Shown in pieces: positions 35,147 through 43,855 of a stretch of DNA of 64,000 bases. Location: NCBI GenBank assembly GCA_958295835.1, contig OY282378.1, positions 2,497,001 to 2,561,000 of the forward strand, in the 5' to 3' direction. This DNA is from an uncultured Gammaproteobacteria bacterium (GTDB taxonomy: Bacteria > Pseudomonadota > Gammaproteobacteria > HK1). The translations under genes were made by a program, and so were the position numbers. The stretch's first letter is position 1; every line of letters starts with the position of its first letter. The notes under the pieces are model-generated. The model searched no databases. It saw nothing but the letters and a program-made list of their open reading frames with translations, and was not told the origin of the DNA.

Positions 35147-36025
35147 ATGCACCCGATGACTTCACTCCGCCATGCGTACGCGGGCGCGCTGTTCCTCGTG
35201 ACGTCCAACGGGCTCACCGCCACCGTGGACGCGGCGGCGAAGTACATGAGCGCGAACCTTCACGGCTTGCAGATCGTCTGGGGGTACTCGCTCGTCATCA
35301 CGGTGCTTGCGCTCGGGTATGCCGCGGTTCGTCCGGGATCGCTTCGCCGCGCACTCGCGACGCGGCGTCCGGTGCTGCAGCTCGGGCGCGGCGCGATGCT
35401 GTTCATCACCATTTCGATGCTGTTCATGGCGCTCGCGCACATGCCGCTCGCCGACGCGATCGCGATTTCGTTCGCCGCTCCGTTGTTCATCACGGTGCTC
35501 GCGGTCCCGCTGCTTTCGGAACGGGTCGGGGCGCACCGCATCGGAGCGGTGCTGGCCGGGCTCGTCGGGGTCGCGATCGTGATGCGGCCGGGTGCCGGCG
35601 TGTTCGAGTGGGCGGCGTTGCTCGCGCTCGCAAGTGCGCTGTTCTTCGCGCTGTTTCAGCTCACCACCCGCGTGCTCGCGGCGACCGAGCCGCCGTTCAC
35701 CACGCTGCTCTACACCGGTGTCGGCGCCCTCGTATGCAGCAGTCTGGCGGTTCCCTTCGTCTGGGCGCCGATATCGGCCTTCGAGCTCGCCATCTTCGCA
35801 GTCATCGGCGGTCTGGGCGTCGGCGCCCACATGTGCATGATCCGGGCCTACGCGTTCACCCAGGCTTCCTTCCTCGCGCCGTTCAACTACGCGAAGCTGT
35901 TGTGGGCGGTGGCGCTGGGGTACCTGGTCTTCGATGACGTGCCGCAGCTTCACGTGATCGCGGGCAGCATGGTCATCGTCGCGAGCGGGTTGTACGTGCT
36001 GTACCGGGAGCGTGGGCGGAGATGA
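35147..36025 (+). CDS. EamA/DMT-superfamily transporter
   Basis: 292-residue membrane protein with about ten helices and two EamA repeats, each ending in a conserved block: LAHMPLADAIAISFAAPLFITVLA in the first and AYAFTQASFLAPFNYAKLLWAVALGYLVF in the second. The latter is typical of proteins related to S-adenosylmethionine/metabolite uptake and export carriers of the RhaT group. Start uncertain: ATG 35147 or the one nine bases later, neither with a strong site. Substrate unknown. Confidence 0.87.
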   Translation: MHPMTSLRHAYAGALFLVTSNGLTATVDAAAKYMSANLHGLQIVWGYSLVITVLALGYAAVRPGSLRRALATRRPVLQLGRGAMLFITISMLFMALAHMPLADAIAISFAAPLFITVLAVPLLSERVGAHRIGAVLAGLVGVAIVMRPGAGVFEWAALLALASALFFALFQLTTRVLAATEPPFTTLLYTGVGALVCSSLAVPFVWAPISAFELAIFAVIGGLGVGAHMCMIRAYAFTQASFLAPFNYAKLLWAVALGYLVFDDVPQLHVIAGSMVIVASGLYVLYRERGRR

Positions 36026-36108
36026 CCGCCGCAGCCTGGAACGCCGTTCGGGACGCTCGTCACGTGATCATGATACAGCGGTGTCGATGGCGGTTCGTGT
36101 GGATCGAG

Positions 36109-37326
36109 TCAGTAAGGCTCGCTATGCCGCATCCGCAGCCGGGCGCGCCAGCGCGACCAGAGCCCCAGCACCCCGTCCGGCGAGAAGAGCACGATGAGCA
36201 GGAAGCCCAGGCCGATCAGGAGCTGGAACCGCTCGGCGGGGAGCCCCACCGCGACCAGTGCGTCGAGCGCGAAGGTGCGGAGCACGACGTAGATCAGCGC
36301 GCCGATGAACGGCCCGATCGGGTGTCGGAGGCCGCCGACGACGGCGATGATGAGGATGTCGATCACCGGCCCCACCCCCGCCGTCCCCGGCGAGATCTGG
36401 CCGTTGAGCCACGTGAGCAGAATCCCCGCGACCGCGGCGATCAGCGCCGCGAAGCCGTACGCGGCGATCCGGTGCGCGGTGACGTTGAAGCCGAGGGCCT
36501 CCATGCGCCGCGCGTTGTCGCGCACCCCCTGCAACGCCAGCCCGAACGAGGACCGCGAGACGTAGAGCACGGCGAGATAGCTCGCGGTCGCGAAGACGAG
36601 GCTCAGGTAGTAGAACGGCGTCGCCTGCTTCCAGTCCACGCCGAACAACGCAGGCGGCTTCACCGCGTTGAACCCACTGAAGCCGTTGAAGATGGTGTAG
36701 TTCTGGCGGGTGAAGTAGAAGAACGCCGACGCGATCGCCAGCGTGATCATGATCGTGTAGATCCCCTCGGTCCGCACCGCCAGTGCGCCCGAGATCGTTC
36801 CGAAGACCACCGCGACGATCAGCGCGACGGGGATGGTCGCCCACCACGGCCAGCCGAGGCTGATCTCCATGAACGCGCTGTGGCCGAAGATCGCGTACAT
36901 GTAGCCCGCGCACCCCGCCACGGTCATCTGCACCAGGCTGACCATCCCGCCGTAGCCGGCGAGGAACATCAGGCTGAGCGCGATCATGCCGAGCACGAAC
37001 GCCCAGCCGAAGACCTGGAGCTGGATGAAGTCGTTGGCGAACGCGGGGAGGAACAGCAGGAACACCGCGAGCAGCCAGGTCGCGGGATGGATCCGCCGGA
37101 GCCACTCCGGGAGCGAGCCGGCGCGCGGCAGCGCGTTCCCCGGCGCCGACGTCTCGCCGGCACGCTGGAGTCGCCCGGGGGCCGAAGCGGCGGCACGCGA
37201 CTGCGCCCCTTCCGGGAGCGCCGGCGCCCCACCGGCAGGTGGGGATCGGTCACGCCCGGAGGGCGGGGCGTCATGGGACCGCGCCCTCCCCACGCCCGCC
37301 GAAACCGCCCCTCCGGACGCCGCCAT
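36109..37326 (-). CDS. livM: Branched-chain amino-acid type ABC permease LivM, with long N-terminal extension
   Basis: 405-residue permease. The membrane part begins near residue 78 (IHPATWLLAVFLLFLP) and contains the LivM core AGYGGMVSLVQMTVAGCAGYMYA and the EAA-like loop QGVRDNARRMEALGFNVTAHRIAAYGFAA. The first about 75 residues are Ala/Pro/Gly/Arg-rich and unlike LivM relatives, yet the ATG has a strong GGAGGAA site, so the extension seems real. It starts four bases after the livH stop. No livG, livF or livK follows; an EamA gene on the other strand is next. Confidence 0.88.
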   Translation of the reverse strand: MAASGGAVSAGVGRARSHDAPPSGRDRSPPAGGAPALPEGAQSRAAASAPGRLQRAGETSAPGNALPRAGSLPEWLRRIHPATWLLAVFLLFLPAFANDFIQLQVFGWAFVLGMIALSLMFLAGYGGMVSLVQMTVAGCAGYMYAIFGHSAFMEISLGWPWWATIPVALIVAVVFGTISGALAVRTEGIYTIMITLAIASAFFYFTRQNYTIFNGFSGFNAVKPPALFGVDWKQATPFYYLSLVFATASYLAVLYVSRSSFGLALQGVRDNARRMEALGFNVTAHRIAAYGFAALIAAVAGILLTWLNGQISPGTAGVGPVIDILIIAVVGGLRHPIGPFIGALIYVVLRTFALDALVAVGLPAERFQLLIGLGFLLIVLFSPDGVLGLWSRWRARLRMRHSEPY

Positions 37327-37329
37327 CGG

Positions 37330-38343
37330 TCATTTCCTCCCGAGCAGGCCCTGGGGGCGGAACGCGAGCACCGCGACCATGATGAGGAAGGTGCCCACCA
37401 CCGCGTAGGTCGGCATGTACACCGAGCCGAACTGCTCGGCGAGTCCGATCAGCAGGGCGCCGAGGGCGGCGCCGGTGATCGAGCCCATGCCACCGACGAT
37501 GACCACCACCAGCGACGCGAGCAGGAAGCGGATGTCCTCCCCCGGCGCGAGGGACTGGAAGGTCCCGCCGACCACTCCGGCGAGGCCGGCCAGCCCCGCC
37601 CCGAAGGCGAAGACGGCGACGAAGACGAGCTGGATGCGGATCCCGCTCGCGGCCAGCATGTCGCGGTCGTCCACGCCGGCGCGGATCGTCATCCCGATCC
37701 GGGTGCGGTTGAGCAGCCACCACATCACCACCCCGATAACCACCGCGGCGGCGAAGATCACGAGGCGCACCATCGGGTACTTCAGGTAGATCGGCTCTCC
37801 GGTGCGGCGGCTGATGGTGGAGATCAGCGGGGTCTCGACCGCGCCGACCAGCCAGTCGGGGGGAAGGATCTGGTAGAAGTCGCCGCCCCAGATCCAGAGC
37901 ATGACGTCGGCCATCACGATCGAAATCCCGATCGTCACCAGGGTCTGGCGGAGATCCTGCCCCTCCATCCAGCGGAATATCGTGACCTGCAGGATGATCC
38001 CGACGATGGCGACCGCGGCGAACGCCACCACGAAGCTGAACATCCACGAGCCGGTCCATTCGGTGATCTCGTACCCGACGTAGCCCCCGAGGAGATAGAG
38101 CGAACCATGCGCGAGGTTGACGTTGCGCATCAGGCCGAAGATCAGCGTGAACCCGCTGGCGACGAGGAAGTAGAGGCCGCCGAGGGTGATGCCGTTGAAC
38201 AGGGCGTTCAGGAAGATCTTCTTGCGCCCGAACGCCGCGACGAGCCCCGCCGGCCACGGCGCGAGGATCAGCCACAGCAGCACCGCGACCGCGACCAGGA
38301 TCGCAAGCGACCGGAGGGGATGACGTTCGATGAACTGCCTCAC
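37330..38343 (-). CDS. livH: Branched-chain amino-acid type ABC permease LivH
   Basis: 337-residue permease, about eight helices. LivH marks: LFNGITLGGLYFLVASGFTLIFGLMRNVNLAHGSLYLLG at about residues 43-81 and the coupling loop NRTRIGMTIRAGVDDRDMLAASGIRI. The frame extends 89 codons upstream without membrane or signal features; the GTG at 38343 is the best-placed start but its ribosome site is poor. Partner of LivM just downstream. The ATP-binding and solute-binding components must be encoded elsewhere. Confidence 0.86.
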   Translation of the reverse strand: MRQFIERHPLRSLAILVAVAVLLWLILAPWPAGLVAAFGRKKIFLNALFNGITLGGLYFLVASGFTLIFGLMRNVNLAHGSLYLLGGYVGYEITEWTGSWMFSFVVAFAAVAIVGIILQVTIFRWMEGQDLRQTLVTIGISIVMADVMLWIWGGDFYQILPPDWLVGAVETPLISTISRRTGEPIYLKYPMVRLVIFAAAVVIGVVMWWLLNRTRIGMTIRAGVDDRDMLAASGIRIQLVFVAVFAFGAGLAGLAGVVGGTFQSLAPGEDIRFLLASLVVVIVGGMGSITGAALGALLIGLAEQFGSVYMPTYAVVGTFLIMVAVLAFRPQGLLGRK

Positions 38344-38668
38344 CTTGTGCTCGTCCCGCAGGGGGAAGCCCGGGGGAGCCCGGCCCTCGGGCCAGGGTTG
38401 CTCCCGCAACCGGTGGCGTGCTCGGGGCCGCTCCTGAAACCGGCCGCGCGCCCACTCTCCGGACTGTCGATGGACCTGTCCCGAGACGCCGGGGTGTGGA
38501 GGGCATCGGCTTCGGACAATCCCACCCCAAGGGCGTCGAGGCCGGCAGGGGGCGAAACGACGATCGTTCCTCGTCGCGGACGGCCGCGTCGGGCCACGCA
38601 CATCGCCCATCCTCCTTCGGCGAGGGAGGCCGGGTCTACCGGGCGGCGGGCGGCACGAGCCACGCGGA
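38344..38668. other. Intergenic region between the M24 enzyme and livH, no gene seen
   Basis: 325 bp, both flanking genes on the minus strand. Open frames across it are extensions of livH or antisense. It contains a short CCTCC...GGAGG palindrome near 38620 and a G/C-rich repeat-like segment just before livH, neither convincing as a terminator. Confidence 0.5.
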
Positions 38669-39964
38669 TCAGTCTCCCGTCAGCGGCTCGAAGCCCCAAC
38701 TGAACAGCGGCCGGCCGCCGTCCGCGCCCACCACCACGACCTCCTCCAGCCAGGCCCGCTCGCGCTCGCCGCCGGGATAGAAGAGGTGCACCGGAAGCAC
38801 CATGTTCTCCTCCAGCACCCAGTCCCGGTAAGGCCGGCCGTCCGGGTGCCGGAGCTCGAAGTCGATATGGGACAGGCCGAGCCCGTGGAAGAAGATGAAG
38901 GCGCCGTCCGCATCGGCCATGCCGGCCTTGCGGTAGATCTCCCGGCCCATCGCGGCCAGCTCGCTGATCCGCCGGCCCGGGCGCATCGCCTCCACCAGCG
39001 CCGCGGCCACCTCCCCGGTGGCGGCAAGACGCCTCGCCCCTTCCGGGGTCGGCTCGCCGCCCACGACCCAGGACTTGCCCCCGTCCCAGCAGTAGAGGTC
39101 GAGGGTCCCGTGACAATCGAACATGACGTGCGTGCCGAGGCCGATCTCCTCGTCCTCCAGCCCGCTCTGCACCGTGAGGGCGGGGTCGTCGCCGGTCCCG
39201 TGGCTCACCACCAGTCCGCCCGGGTCGCGCACGAATCCACCCAGCTCGACCGCCGACACGGCATAGGCGTGGTTCAGATCCTGCCGGGTCCAGCCTTCCT
39301 CCCAGCGCGAGACGGTGCTCCGGATGGCCTTCTCGTTGAGGCGCGTGGCCCGCGCGAGCAGCTCCAGCTCGACCGGGGTCTTGACCGCCCGCGCGTGCAT
39401 CAGCGGATCGTAGCCGTCGGCGACCTCGACATCCTCCAGGCCGAGCCGCCGCCCGAAGCCCTCGTCGTCGAATCCGACGCGGCCGCGGTCGAGACCGAGC
39501 TCCCGCATCGCGGCGCGCACCTGCTCGCCGAGGTCGAACCGGTAGGCGGCCCGCGCCCTCTCCATCCACTCGATCCCCGCCGCGGACCGCGGGATGTGCG
39601 CGTCGACGTCGTCCGGCCGCGGCGGGCGGTCCACTGCCGCCATCACCGACCGGCATGGCCGGATGTCCTTCACCCAGGTCGGCTGGTGGAGAGGCGTGGT
39701 GAGGTAGTAGTCGGCCAGCACCAGGATGGGGTGCTCGGGCTCACGCCGGGTCAGAATCACGACATAGGGCCGCGGCTCGTCGCCCTTGTGGGCGATGCCG
39801 TTGAAGCTCGTCAGGTAGAAGACGTTGAGCGGGGTGGTGACGACGAGGCCGTCGAGCGCCCGCGCCTCCATGTCCGCAAGAAGCCGGTCCAGGTTGCAGA
39901 AACGCTCCGGCAGCCGCTGCCGGCCGAACTCCGGGCCGCGCTTCGCGCTCGCGGTGGTGGTCAT
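38669..39964 (-). CDS. M24-family metallohydrolase (aminopeptidase P / creatinase fold), one ligand changed
   Basis: 431-residue pita-bread-fold protein with an N-terminal creatinase domain (about 1-170) and a C-terminal M24 domain. Of the five aminopeptidase P metal ligands, four are placed correctly: the two Asp eleven apart in MFDCHGTLDLYCWDGG, His in FFHGLGLSH, and the final Glu in WLEEVVVV. The fourth, normally Glu in the MVxxxEPG segment, is His here (NMVLPVHLFYPGG). It may therefore use a different metal set or be a non-peptidase (creatinase- or hydrolase-like). Upstream of livHM on the same strand; a link to peptide or amino-acid uptake is possible. Confidence 0.78.
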   Translation of the reverse strand: MTTTASAKRGPEFGRQRLPERFCNLDRLLADMEARALDGLVVTTPLNVFYLTSFNGIAHKGDEPRPYVVILTRREPEHPILVLADYYLTTPLHQPTWVKDIRPCRSVMAAVDRPPRPDDVDAHIPRSAAGIEWMERARAAYRFDLGEQVRAAMRELGLDRGRVGFDDEGFGRRLGLEDVEVADGYDPLMHARAVKTPVELELLARATRLNEKAIRSTVSRWEEGWTRQDLNHAYAVSAVELGGFVRDPGGLVVSHGTGDDPALTVQSGLEDEEIGLGTHVMFDCHGTLDLYCWDGGKSWVVGGEPTPEGARRLAATGEVAAALVEAMRPGRRISELAAMGREIYRKAGMADADGAFIFFHGLGLSHIDFELRHPDGRPYRDWVLEENMVLPVHLFYPGGERERAWLEEVVVVGADGGRPLFSWGFEPLTGD

Positions 39965-40239
39965 CGATTCATCCTCGAGTCGTGGTCATGGCCCGTGGCC
40001 ACGGCGCCTATCCGCATCGATCTCCATGTCGGTGATTGCATTGGTCCCTCGACATCCCATGAGATACGGGCGGGCCTCCGCACCGGATCCGAGTCGAACG
40101 CGGGAGGCGGGGAGCTCGATGTCCTCACCGGCGGGAGAGTGCGGATTCTACATCCTCCACGCCGTGATCCATGTGCCCCGGACTGGTGCAGGCCCGTCAG
40201 CCTCGGTACAGTGCGGAGACTTCGGACCAGGATCGAGGA

Positions 40240-42570
40240 ATGATCGTCCGTTCGCTCAAGCCGATCCGTCCGGTCGCGCTGTTTCTCGCCGTATTGCTGC
40301 TTGCCGTGCACCCGGCATCCGCGCAGGTGGCCCAGGTTCCCGGCGGCTCGGGGCACGCGCAAGATGCAGGCGCCGCGGCCACGGCGCCGGCGCTGCCCGA
40401 ACCGCTCACGCGGCAGGCCATCCGCGACGTACTGTCGGGCCTGAGCGACGGGCAGGCGCGCGAGCTCCTGCTCCGCGAGCTCGATCGGCAGGTCGCCGCG
40501 CGCGAGGCCGCGCTGGCCGCGGCCGAAGCCGAAGAACGCACCCTCGGCGCATTGCTCGGCGACTGGGCGGTGGCGCTGGGCCGGGGCTGGGTGGATGTGG
40601 TCCGGGACGTCCCCTCGATCCCCGGGAACGCCGCGGCGACCCTCGAAGGGTTCCAGGCCGAGCGGGGCGACGCCACTGCGTGGCGGGTCCCCGGCACGCT
40701 CATCCTCTGCCTCCTGGCCGGTCTCGCGGCGGCCCTCGGCGCCCGCCGGCTGGTCCGGGACACCGAGGCGCGGCTGGACCGCCTGCGCCCGGCCGGCCTG
40801 TGGTCGCAGATCGGCATCGTCACCGGGCGCTTCCTGGTCCAGGGCGCCCAGTTGATCGCCTTCGTCATCACCGCGTATGCCGTGGACGCCGTCGTCAACC
40901 GTGCCGTCCCCGTGGACGGTTCGGTGGTCCGGTACGTGGTCCGGTCGCTGGGCTGGACCTGGTTCGCGGTGATGGCCGCCCGCTTCGTGCTGGCGCCGAC
41001 ACGCCCGCACCTGCGGCTGTGCGCGGTCGATGACCGGACCGCATGGTTCCTGACCTGGCGCATCGGACTGATCTTCGGTTTCTCGGCTTTCGGGAGCAGC
41101 CTGCTGAGATGGACCTGGGAGTTCGGTTGGCCCCTCGGCGATGGGAGCCTGGCCTTCTGGATTTCGGTGATCTTCCACGGCCTCGTGGTGCTGACCCTCT
41201 GGCAGGCGCGGGACGGCATCACCGGGATGGTGCTCGGTCACGGTGAGCACGGCCCGGCCTGGAGCCGCTTCGCGACGCTGTGGCCGACGATCGCGGTCGT
41301 GCTCGTCGTGCTCCAATGGCTGGTCCTGGAGCTGTTCGTCGCCACCGGCAACCTCCAGAACATTTCGGTCACGGCGCTGAACGTCTCGCTCGCGCTGGTC
41401 CTGGCGCTGCCCCTGGCCGAGCTGGCGATCCCCGCGCTGGTCGAGGCGATCTGGCCCGACGACCCGGAGCAGGATCAGGCGTTGCGGGCCGCCCACAAGG
41501 AGACCCAGCTCGGACTCGTGCGCTGCGGGCGGACCCTGACCGTCCTGGTGCTGGTCTTCGTCATCGCCCGGCTCTGGGGGCTGGATCTCCGCGATCTGGC
41601 CTCCCAGGGGGTCGGCGCCCAGTTCGCCGGCGCCCTGGTGGAGGTGTTCCTGATCGGCATCGTCGCCTACGGCCTGTGGGAGCTGCTGGAGATCATGGCC
41701 GACCGGCAGATCGCGATCGAGCGCGCGGCCCTGGGGCTCGACGGCGAGGAGGAGGAGCAGTTCGAGGGCGAAGGCGGCGAGGGCGGCACCCGCCTCGGCA
41801 CGGTCATGCCGCTGGTGCGACGCATCGGGCAGGTGGGCATCCTGGCCCTGGCGCTGCTGGCGGTGCTCGGGCAGGTCGGGGTCAACATCACGCCCCTGCT
41901 GGCCGGCGCGGGCATCATCGGCCTGGCGGTGGGCTTCGGCGCCCAGGCGCTGGTCAAGGACATCATCTCGGGGGTGTTCTTCCTCATCGACGACGCCTTC
42001 CGCAAGGGCGAGTACATCGACATCGGCACGGTCAAGGGGACGGTGGAGAGCATCTCGATCCGCTCCATGCAGTTGCGCCATCACAACGGACCGCTGAACA
42101 CCATCCCCTTCGGCGAGATCCGGCATCTGACCAACTTCTCCCGCGACTGGGTGATGATGAAGCTGCCGTTGCGGGTGACCTACGACACCGACGTGGAGAA
42201 GCTGCGCAAGCTGGTCAAGAAGCTGGGGCAGGACCTGCTGCAGGACGCCGAGCTGGGACCGAAGTTCCTCCTGCCGCTGAAGTCCCAGGGGGTCATCCAG
42301 ATGGAGGATTCGGCGATGATCGTCCGGGTGAAGTTCATGACCCGGCCGGGGGATCAGTGGGGCGTGCGCAACAAGGTGTTCGCGCGCATCCGCGAGCTGT
42401 TCGAGCGCGAGGGCATCAGGTTCGCCCACCGCGAGGTCACGGTGCGCATCGCCGACCACGAGGCCGGCAAGCCGCTGAGCGAAGCGGAGAAGGAAGCGGC
42501 GGCGGCCGCCGCCCGCTCCGCCGTCGAACAATCCGAAGCCGCGGCGGCCGCCCCGCGGGACGACCGCTGA
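40240..42570 (+). CDS. Large MscS-family mechanosensitive channel
   Basis: 776-residue channel. A signal peptide (residues 1-28, ending HPASAQ) and a periplasmic helical part precede about eight membrane helices. The pore helix and beta domain are clear near residue 555: LAGAGIIGLAVGFGAQALVKDIISGVFFLIDDAFRKGEYID, then SISIRSMQLRHHNGPLNTIPFGEI. It ends in an Ala/Glu-rich tail. The size is between MscS and MscK, like YbdG/YbiO-type channels. It should relieve turgor on osmotic downshock. ATG 40240 sits right after GAGGA. Confidence 0.9.
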   Translation: MIVRSLKPIRPVALFLAVLLLAVHPASAQVAQVPGGSGHAQDAGAAATAPALPEPLTRQAIRDVLSGLSDGQARELLLRELDRQVAAREAALAAAEAEERTLGALLGDWAVALGRGWVDVVRDVPSIPGNAAATLEGFQAERGDATAWRVPGTLILCLLAGLAAALGARRLVRDTEARLDRLRPAGLWSQIGIVTGRFLVQGAQLIAFVITAYAVDAVVNRAVPVDGSVVRYVVRSLGWTWFAVMAARFVLAPTRPHLRLCAVDDRTAWFLTWRIGLIFGFSAFGSSLLRWTWEFGWPLGDGSLAFWISVIFHGLVVLTLWQARDGITGMVLGHGEHGPAWSRFATLWPTIAVVLVVLQWLVLELFVATGNLQNISVTALNVSLALVLALPLAELAIPALVEAIWPDDPEQDQALRAAHKETQLGLVRCGRTLTVLVLVFVIARLWGLDLRDLASQGVGAQFAGALVEVFLIGIVAYGLWELLEIMADRQIAIERAALGLDGEEEEQFEGEGGEGGTRLGTVMPLVRRIGQVGILALALLAVLGQVGVNITPLLAGAGIIGLAVGFGAQALVKDIISGVFFLIDDAFRKGEYIDIGTVKGTVESISIRSMQLRHHNGPLNTIPFGEIRHLTNFSRDWVMMKLPLRVTYDTDVEKLRKLVKKLGQDLLQDAELGPKFLLPLKSQGVIQMEDSAMIVRVKFMTRPGDQWGVRNKVFARIRELFEREGIRFAHREVTVRIADHEAGKPLSEAEKEAAAAAARSAVEQSEAAAAAPRDDR

Positions 42571-42772
42571 GCTTCAATCCCCGGCGCTCGACCCGACGGG
42601 CACGCAGCATCCCGGAGCCACGGCCCCGGTCTGCGGTCCCGAGTCCGACTCGCGCCCGTCGGACCGGTCACGCGGAGTGGGAGCCCGGCTCTCCCGGCCG
42701 ACTGGCGAAGCAGCCGGGAAAGGACGTTCGTGAGTGGGGTCCACACGTTGCGGCTGAAAGTTGATCTGTTCG

Positions 42773-43855
42773 ATGGGCGACTATATCTTGCCGCCGATGC
42801 TTTCGACGCTCGTTTTCTCGTCCTCCCTCGGCTTCGCAGTCACCGCTGTTGCCGGCGCCCTGATCGTATTGACCCAGCGCTGGCACGGCGCTTTCAGCTA
42901 CGACAGCGTGAGCGGGGCGCAAAAGTTCCACGAAACGCCGACCCCCAGGATCGGCGGTCTCGCCCTGTACGTGGGATATTGGGCGGCGACGAGCGCGGCG
43001 CCGCCGCCGTTGCGCGATCTCATGGTCGCCGTTGGCGCCAGCGCCGCATTCGCCCTTTCGGCGGGTGTGATCGAGGATGTGACCAAGGGCGTCTCGGCCG
43101 CGGTGCGCCTCGCCGTCACGCTGTTTTCAGGCCTGGTCTTCTGCCTCGTGACCGGCTACGCCATTACGCGCCTGGAGATACCCTTCGTCGATCAGGCGTT
43201 GACACTACCGCTCGTCGCGATTGCCTTCACCGCCTTTGCGATTGCCGGCCTGGCCCACGCCATCAACATCATCGACGGCTTTCATGGCTTGGCGACGGGG
43301 AGCGGAATCATCATGCTGGTCGCCTTCGCCGCCGTTTCCGTCTCGGCGGGCGATCATGACATGGCATCGTTCTGTTTCATCGTCGCCAGCGTCCTGTTGG
43401 GATTCCTGTTGGTGAATTTTCCGTTCGGCTACATTTTCCTCGGGGACGGTGGCGCATATTTTCTGGGCTTCGTCCTTGCTTCCGTGGCCGTCATGGTTCC
43501 GATGCGGAATTCCGACGTCTCCCCGTGGATCAGCATGGTCATACTGGCCTATCCCCTGCTGGAAACCGGGTTTTCGGTCATTCGAAAAATCCGCAGAGGG
43601 AACAGCCCGGTCCAACCGGACCGACTGCATCTGCACATGCTGGTCTACCGACGCCTCAGAAGGAGGCTCACCGGGAATGGACGACTTGCCAATCCGGTGA
43701 CCGGCGTGCTGATGTGGGGAGGGGCCATGACCGGCCTGATTGCGGGCGTGCTCGTTCCGCACGATCGGGAATGGTTGCTCGCCGTCCTGGCGGTGCTGCT
43801 CGTGCTTTATACCCTGGCATACCGAAGAGCGGTGGTAAGGAACCGATCACCATGA
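42773..43855 (+). CDS. WecA/MraY-family polyprenyl-phosphate sugar-1-phosphate transferase
   Basis: 360-residue membrane glycosyltransferase with about ten helices, transferring a sugar-1-phosphate from a UDP-sugar to undecaprenyl phosphate. Family loops are present: HETPTPRIGGLALY, the Mg site NIIDGFHGLATG, FLGDGGAYFLGF, and the terminal sugar-binding PDRLHLHMLVYRRL (HLHM), which favours the WecA/RfbP-like side over MraY. Base composition is visibly less G+C-rich than the flanking genes, a sign of transfer. It overlaps the aminotransferase start by four bases. Start could also be TTG 42761 or ATG 42797. Confidence 0.85.
   Translation: MGDYILPPMLSTLVFSSSLGFAVTAVAGALIVLTQRWHGAFSYDSVSGAQKFHETPTPRIGGLALYVGYWAATSAAPPPLRDLMVAVGASAAFALSAGVIEDVTKGVSAAVRLAVTLFSGLVFCLVTGYAITRLEIPFVDQALTLPLVAIAFTAFAIAGLAHAINIIDGFHGLATGSGIIMLVAFAAVSVSAGDHDMASFCFIVASVLLGFLLVNFPFGYIFLGDGGAYFLGFVLASVAVMVPMRNSDVSPWISMVILAYPLLETGFSVIRKIRRGNSPVQPDRLHLHMLVYRRLRRRLTGNGRLANPVTGVLMWGGAMTGLIAGVLVPHDREWLLAVLAVLLVLYTLAYRRAVVRNRSP

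Noticed and set aside
36022..38703. 893-codon plus-strand open frame
   Set aside because: It is antisense to livM/livH, rich in Arg/His/Asp/Glu without any fold signature; a G+C-driven shadow of the real genes.
39961..42531. 856-codon minus-strand open frame opposite the MscS gene
   Set aside because: Low-complexity His/Gln/Asp/Arg composition, no ribosome site; shadow of the channel gene.
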